From an uncultured Lachnospiraceae bacterium (GTDB lineage Bacteria; Bacillota; Clostridia; Lachnospirales; Lachnospiraceae): a stretch of 11,920 nt of DNA. This document shows, piece after piece, positions 10,293 to 11,920 of the stretch. The stretch lies in assembly GCA_910577065.1 (NCBI GenBank), contig CAJTLD010000081.1, forward strand, positions 1-11,920. Reading direction: 5' to 3'. Under the pieces are notes generated by a model. The model was given only the letters and a program-made list of their open reading frames with translations, did no database searches and was not told where the DNA came from. The position numbers and the translations under genes are program-made. Every line of letters begins with the position of its first letter. Position 1 is the first letter of the stretch.

Positions 10293-10377
10293 TTACTAAT
10301 GTTTCTAGGTGTTCCACTACTTTCTTCTGTGTCATGCCCGCTTTCTGGCGGGCTTCTTTTAGTTTTTTTCTATCCAT
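10276..10377 (-). pseudogene. 5' remnant of the small XRE gene, copy D
   Basis: The first ~22 codons (MDRKKLKEARQKAGMTQKK, then VVEHLE) match copies A-C. The frame then runs into unrelated sequence (TLVTIPVF) that is the antisense of the hicB 3' end, and stops at 33 codons, cutting the HTH before its recognition helix. DNA homology to copy A is visible from about 10309 rightward. It is a scar left when the hicAB segment joined here. No good ribosome binding site precedes it, and its start overlaps the stop of the beta-helix gene by 8 bp. Confidence 0.75.
10336..10369 (+). terminator. Rho-independent terminator after hicAB, in XRE remnant D
   Basis: GCCCGC-TTTCTG-GCGGGC (10336-10353) is followed by TTCTTTTAGTTTTTTT. 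It lies 43 bp after the hicB stop. The XRE gene here is broken, yet the hairpin and T-run are intact, which suggests that the terminator role is what has been kept. Confidence 0.75.
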
Positions 10378-11158
10378 GTTCACTTTTTTCCTTATCGCCT
10401 TCCCCCATACAGTCAATCTGTAATTCTGCCAGTTCTGCCGCTTTCCGGTATGCCTGTGCATATTTGTTATCCCCGTGTGTTTTTCTTACCTCTTCTATGA
10501 AATCATTCATTTTTCCCAAAAAACATCCACATCTGACAGTAATCCCATTATCTTTATCCCGGAAAAATGTTGTGTAATCATTTCTACTTCCTACCGGCCC
10601 CACTGTTAATGCATGGTTTTTATTGCAAACACAGGCATCACTGCAAACCCGGGCATTGCCGCAAACCTGGGCATTGCCGTAAACCTGGGCATTGCCGCAA
10701 ACCCAGGCATTGCCGTAAACCTGAGCATTGTTGTAAACCCGGGCATTGCCGTAAACCCGGGCATTGCCGTAAACCCGGGCATTTCCGTAAATCCGGGCAT
10801 TGCCGTAAACCCAGGCATCGTTGCAAACCTGGGCATTGTCGTAAACCCGGGCATTGCCGCAAACCCAGGCATCGTTGCAAACCCGGGCATTGTCGTAAAC
10901 CTGGGCATTGTCGTAAACCCGGGCATTGTCGTAAACCTGGGCATTGCCGTAAACCTGGGCATTGCCGTAAACCTGGGCATTGCCGCAAACCCAGGCATCG
11001 CCCTTATGTGAAAGGTTTTCTTCTTTTTCTATCCAACCTCCCAGTTCCCCGGCTTGCACACCTTTTAAATCCTGTACTGCTTCAATCTGATGCAATATCA
11101 CTAAGCCCAGAACTGTTTTTATTTCTTTTGTTTTTCCTGTAAACTTATATTTTTCCAT
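10370..11158 (-). CDS. Hexapeptide-repeat (left-handed beta-helix) phage protein
   Basis: This 262-aa protein has three parts. Residues 1-53 (YKFTGKTKEI...AGELGGWIEKEENLSH) are the N-cap typical of phage/mobile-element proteins with 'GxLGGWIEKExNLS'. Residues 54-179 are 21 tandem hexapeptides of form [N/D]-A-[Q/R/W]-V-[Y/C]-[G/D/N], which should build a left-handed parallel beta-helix as in hexapeptide transferases. Residues 180-262 (LTVGPVGSRNDYTTFFRDK...VRCGCFLGKMNDFIEEV) form a conserved globular cap. No acyltransferase active-site histidine loop interrupts the helix, so catalysis is not indicated; a structural or binding role is more likely. Seven or more repeats carry Cys at position 5. 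The ATG follows AAGGATGAAG. The stop overlaps the XRE remnant by 8 bp. Confidence 0.78.
   Translation of the reverse strand: MEKYKFTGKTKEIKTVLGLVILHQIEAVQDLKGVQAGELGGWIEKEENLSHKGDAWVCGNAQVYGNAQVYGNAQVYDNARVYDNAQVYDNARVCNDAWVCGNARVYDNAQVCNDAWVYGNARIYGNARVYGNARVYGNARVYNNAQVYGNAWVCGNAQVYGNAQVCGNARVCSDACVCNKNHALTVGPVGSRNDYTTFFRDKDNGITVRCGCFLGKMNDFIEEVRKTHGDNKYAQAYRKAAELAELQIDCMGEGDKEKSEHG
10622..10999 (-). repeat. 21-unit, 18-bp tandem repeat inside the beta-helix gene
   Basis: Twenty-one uninterrupted 18-bp units encode the hexapeptides. Unit consensus on the plus strand is GGCATTGCCGTAAACCYG with changes mainly at a few positions. Because the unit length is divisible by three, gain or loss of units keeps the frame. 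Both strands show several spurious open frames across it. Confidence 0.93.
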
Positions 11159-11244
11159 TCTTCATCCTTTTCCTTCCCTCTATGCTTCCTGGAACTGCCT
11201 GTCCCCTGACTTCCCTTAAAGCATTTTTTTACTACCTCTTCGTC

Positions 11245-11273
11245 TTGCAAATTCCTTTGTTCTCTCCTATACT
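11245..11273 (+). promoter_or_regulatory. Sigma-A promoter for the 49-aa gene
   Basis: TTGCAA (11245-11250), a 17-bp spacer and TATACT (11268-11273) lie 52 bp before the ATG of the rightward small gene. Otherwise the 167-bp gap between the two divergent genes shows no ORF or repeat that I can support. Confidence 0.6.
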
Positions 11274-11325
11274 GTTCTTACAGGCTGTTGCCGCAGCCGA
11301 GTACATAAGAAAGGAGGTTTTAGTT

Positions 11326-11475
11326 ATGTCCAAAGAAGAAATTGCTCTGGAACTTACCAAATTGTCATATCATGAAATCAGTATAGGAAACAATTCCGAT
11401 GTCGAATATGACAAAAAGAAATTGGTCACCGATGTGTACAATTACATTTACAGTAATATCCAAATCGAAGAATAG
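11326..11475 (+). CDS. Small hypothetical protein (49 aa)
   Basis: This 49-aa protein starts MSKEEIALELTKLSYHEIS and continues with an acidic linker and VTDVYNYIYSNI. It resembles small two-helix proteins ('KxEIALELTKL...YNxIYSNL') scattered in Firmicutes phages and plasmids; function is unknown. AAAGGAGG lies 8 bases upstream of the ATG; an ORF reading from 11182 has no such site. Its promoter is at 11245-11273. Its last 50 bp overlap the convergent 64-aa gene. Confidence 0.65.
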   Translation: MSKEEIALELTKLSYHEISIGNNSDVEYDKKKLVTDVYNYIYSNIQIEE

Positions 11476-11620
11476 CGTGGATTTTTATCATGCAATCAGT
11501 AATTCCTATTAGTTCTTCGTTGTTACAATCCTTAGACTTCTCCACCAGTAATGCAAACTGCTGATGGAGAAGTTCTATTTCTTCGCCCTCTATGCTGCGT
11601 TTTCCTTCTTTCACTCGCAT
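11426..11620 (-). CDS. Small hypothetical protein (64 aa), convergent overlap
   Basis: This 64-aa protein has a basic N-terminus (MRVKEGKRSIEGEE), a helical middle (IELLHQQFALLVEKSKDCNNEELIG, split) and a Cys-rich tail (YYCKCNCTHR). AGGGGAGG lies 3-4 bases before the ATG, which supports it as a real gene. The C-terminal 16 codons are antisense to the end of the rightward 49-aa gene, so the tail may be dictated by that overlap. An ATATT-TCC-AATAT dyad (11675-11687) and TATAAT upstream could form its control region, but no -35 is clear. No family is recognised. Confidence 0.5.
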   Translation of the reverse strand: MRVKEGKRSIEGEEIELLHQQFALLVEKSKDCNNEELIGITDCMIKIHAILRFGYYCKCNCTHR

Positions 11621-11700
11621 TTACCTCCCCTCTTGGCTTCTTCGCTTTTTCTGTGACTTCACTTAAATTATACAATATTTCCAATATCTATATTTTTATA

Positions 11701-11729
11701 TTGATTTTCCAAATTTTTCATTTTATAAT
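11701..11729 (+). promoter_or_regulatory. Sigma-A promoter of the right-edge gene
   Basis: TTGATT (11701-11706), a 17-bp spacer and TATAAT (11724-11729) lie in a very AT-rich stretch 33 bp before an ATG. The 142-bp gap holds nothing else beyond the dyad at 11675-11687. Confidence 0.75.
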
Positions 11730-11762
11730 TAAAATAAAATTTTAATAAAAGGAGGAAAACCA

Positions 11763-11920
11763 ATGTTTACGTCTCGTGAAAAAGAATACTTAAAAGGTCT
11801 TGTGTTCTCTGCATTGGAAACTTTACAAGACAATAATTTTAAAAACTCTAGCAACCCAAACAATCTCAAAGATTCTTTTGAGGAATATGTGTCTGACTAT
11901 TTCCACCACTACCCTCTAAC
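11763..11920 (+). CDS. Partial hypothetical protein, 5' end only
   Basis: The ATG follows AAAGGAGG by 7 bases and the frame (MFTSREKEYLKGLVFSALE...) is open to the window edge, 52 codons. It is helical with a polar Asn/Lys-rich loop (residues 22-35) and aromatic residues near the cut (YFHHYPL). Too little is present to name a family. Its own promoter and strand change mark it as the first gene of a new rightward unit. Confidence 0.7.
   Translation, partial: MFTSREKEYLKGLVFSALETLQDNNFKNSSNPNNLKDSFEEYVSDYFHHYPL

Noticed and set aside
10622..10999. CRISPR-like regular repeat array
   Set aside because: The period is only 18 bp with no spacers, it is in frame within a 262-aa ORF, and it encodes a clean hexapeptide pattern.
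10567..11142. Plus-strand repetitive ORFs (CRKPGH and NPGIAV repeats) and further minus-frame repeats over the same bases
   Set aside because: They are frame shadows of the 18-bp repeat; only the 262-aa frame has conserved non-repeat domains at both ends.
1..11920. tRNA, rRNA, integrase or attachment site
   Set aside because: I saw no cloverleaf-like sequence, rRNA motif, recombinase signature or core direct repeat of att type anywhere in the window.

Overview
The window looks like part of a prophage, or a prophage-derived element, from a Gram-positive Clostridia host, most likely a gut Lachnospiraceae-type bacterium. Three things point there: strong AGGAGG-type ribosome binding sites before almost every gene, tight 1-4 bp gene junctions, and a set of small proteins typical of Firmicutes phages (DUF4406-like, RinA/ArpU-like late regulator, HNH proteins, PAPS-reductase-like protein, Dam). 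The taxonomic call is an inference; no rRNA, tRNA, integrase or structural gene lies inside the window.

Left two thirds (about 70-7783) is one long leftward (minus-strand) gene train. Read in the direction of transcription it runs: a small acidic protein; a membrane-anchored transglycosylase-like protein; an 87-aa hypothetical; a hairpin-rich intergenic region; a HUH rolling-circle-type Rep; a degenerate RNase H-like protein; a possible 40-aa ORF; an HNH protein; a D12-class Dam methylase; a PAPS-reductase-family protein; five small hypotheticals; a Cys-rich mini-protein; a DUF4406-like nucleoside deoxyribosyltransferase relative; a sigma-region-4-like late regulator; and an HNH nuclease of the type usually found just before terminase. 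This is an early/replication to late-switch gene order, and packaging genes would be expected left of base 1.

The part from 7915 to 10377 is the unusual section. It is a stack of three regulatory cassettes divided by four homologous copies (A-D) of the 5' end of a small XRE-family gene on the minus strand. The copies lie 735, 744 and 735 bp apart. Each cassette has a divergent control region with ACGTA/ACGTG-core operators and one rightward payload: an XRE repressor in cassettes 1 and 2, and a HicA-HicB toxin-antitoxin pair in cassette 3. Each rightward gene converges on, and overlaps, the 3' end of the next leftward XRE gene. The first codons of every leftward XRE gene also form a GC-rich hairpin plus T-run that reads as a rho-independent terminator for the rightward transcript. 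Cassettes 1 and 2 share a 284-bp direct repeat carrying an uncharacterised 76-aa gene. Copy D is a broken XRE remnant abutting hicB.

The right end (10370-11920) holds a leftward protein with 21 tandem hexapeptide repeats (predicted left-handed beta-helix), two small convergent overlapping genes, and the start of a rightward gene behind a good sigma-A promoter. All functional assignments come from motifs read by eye; no database search was run.
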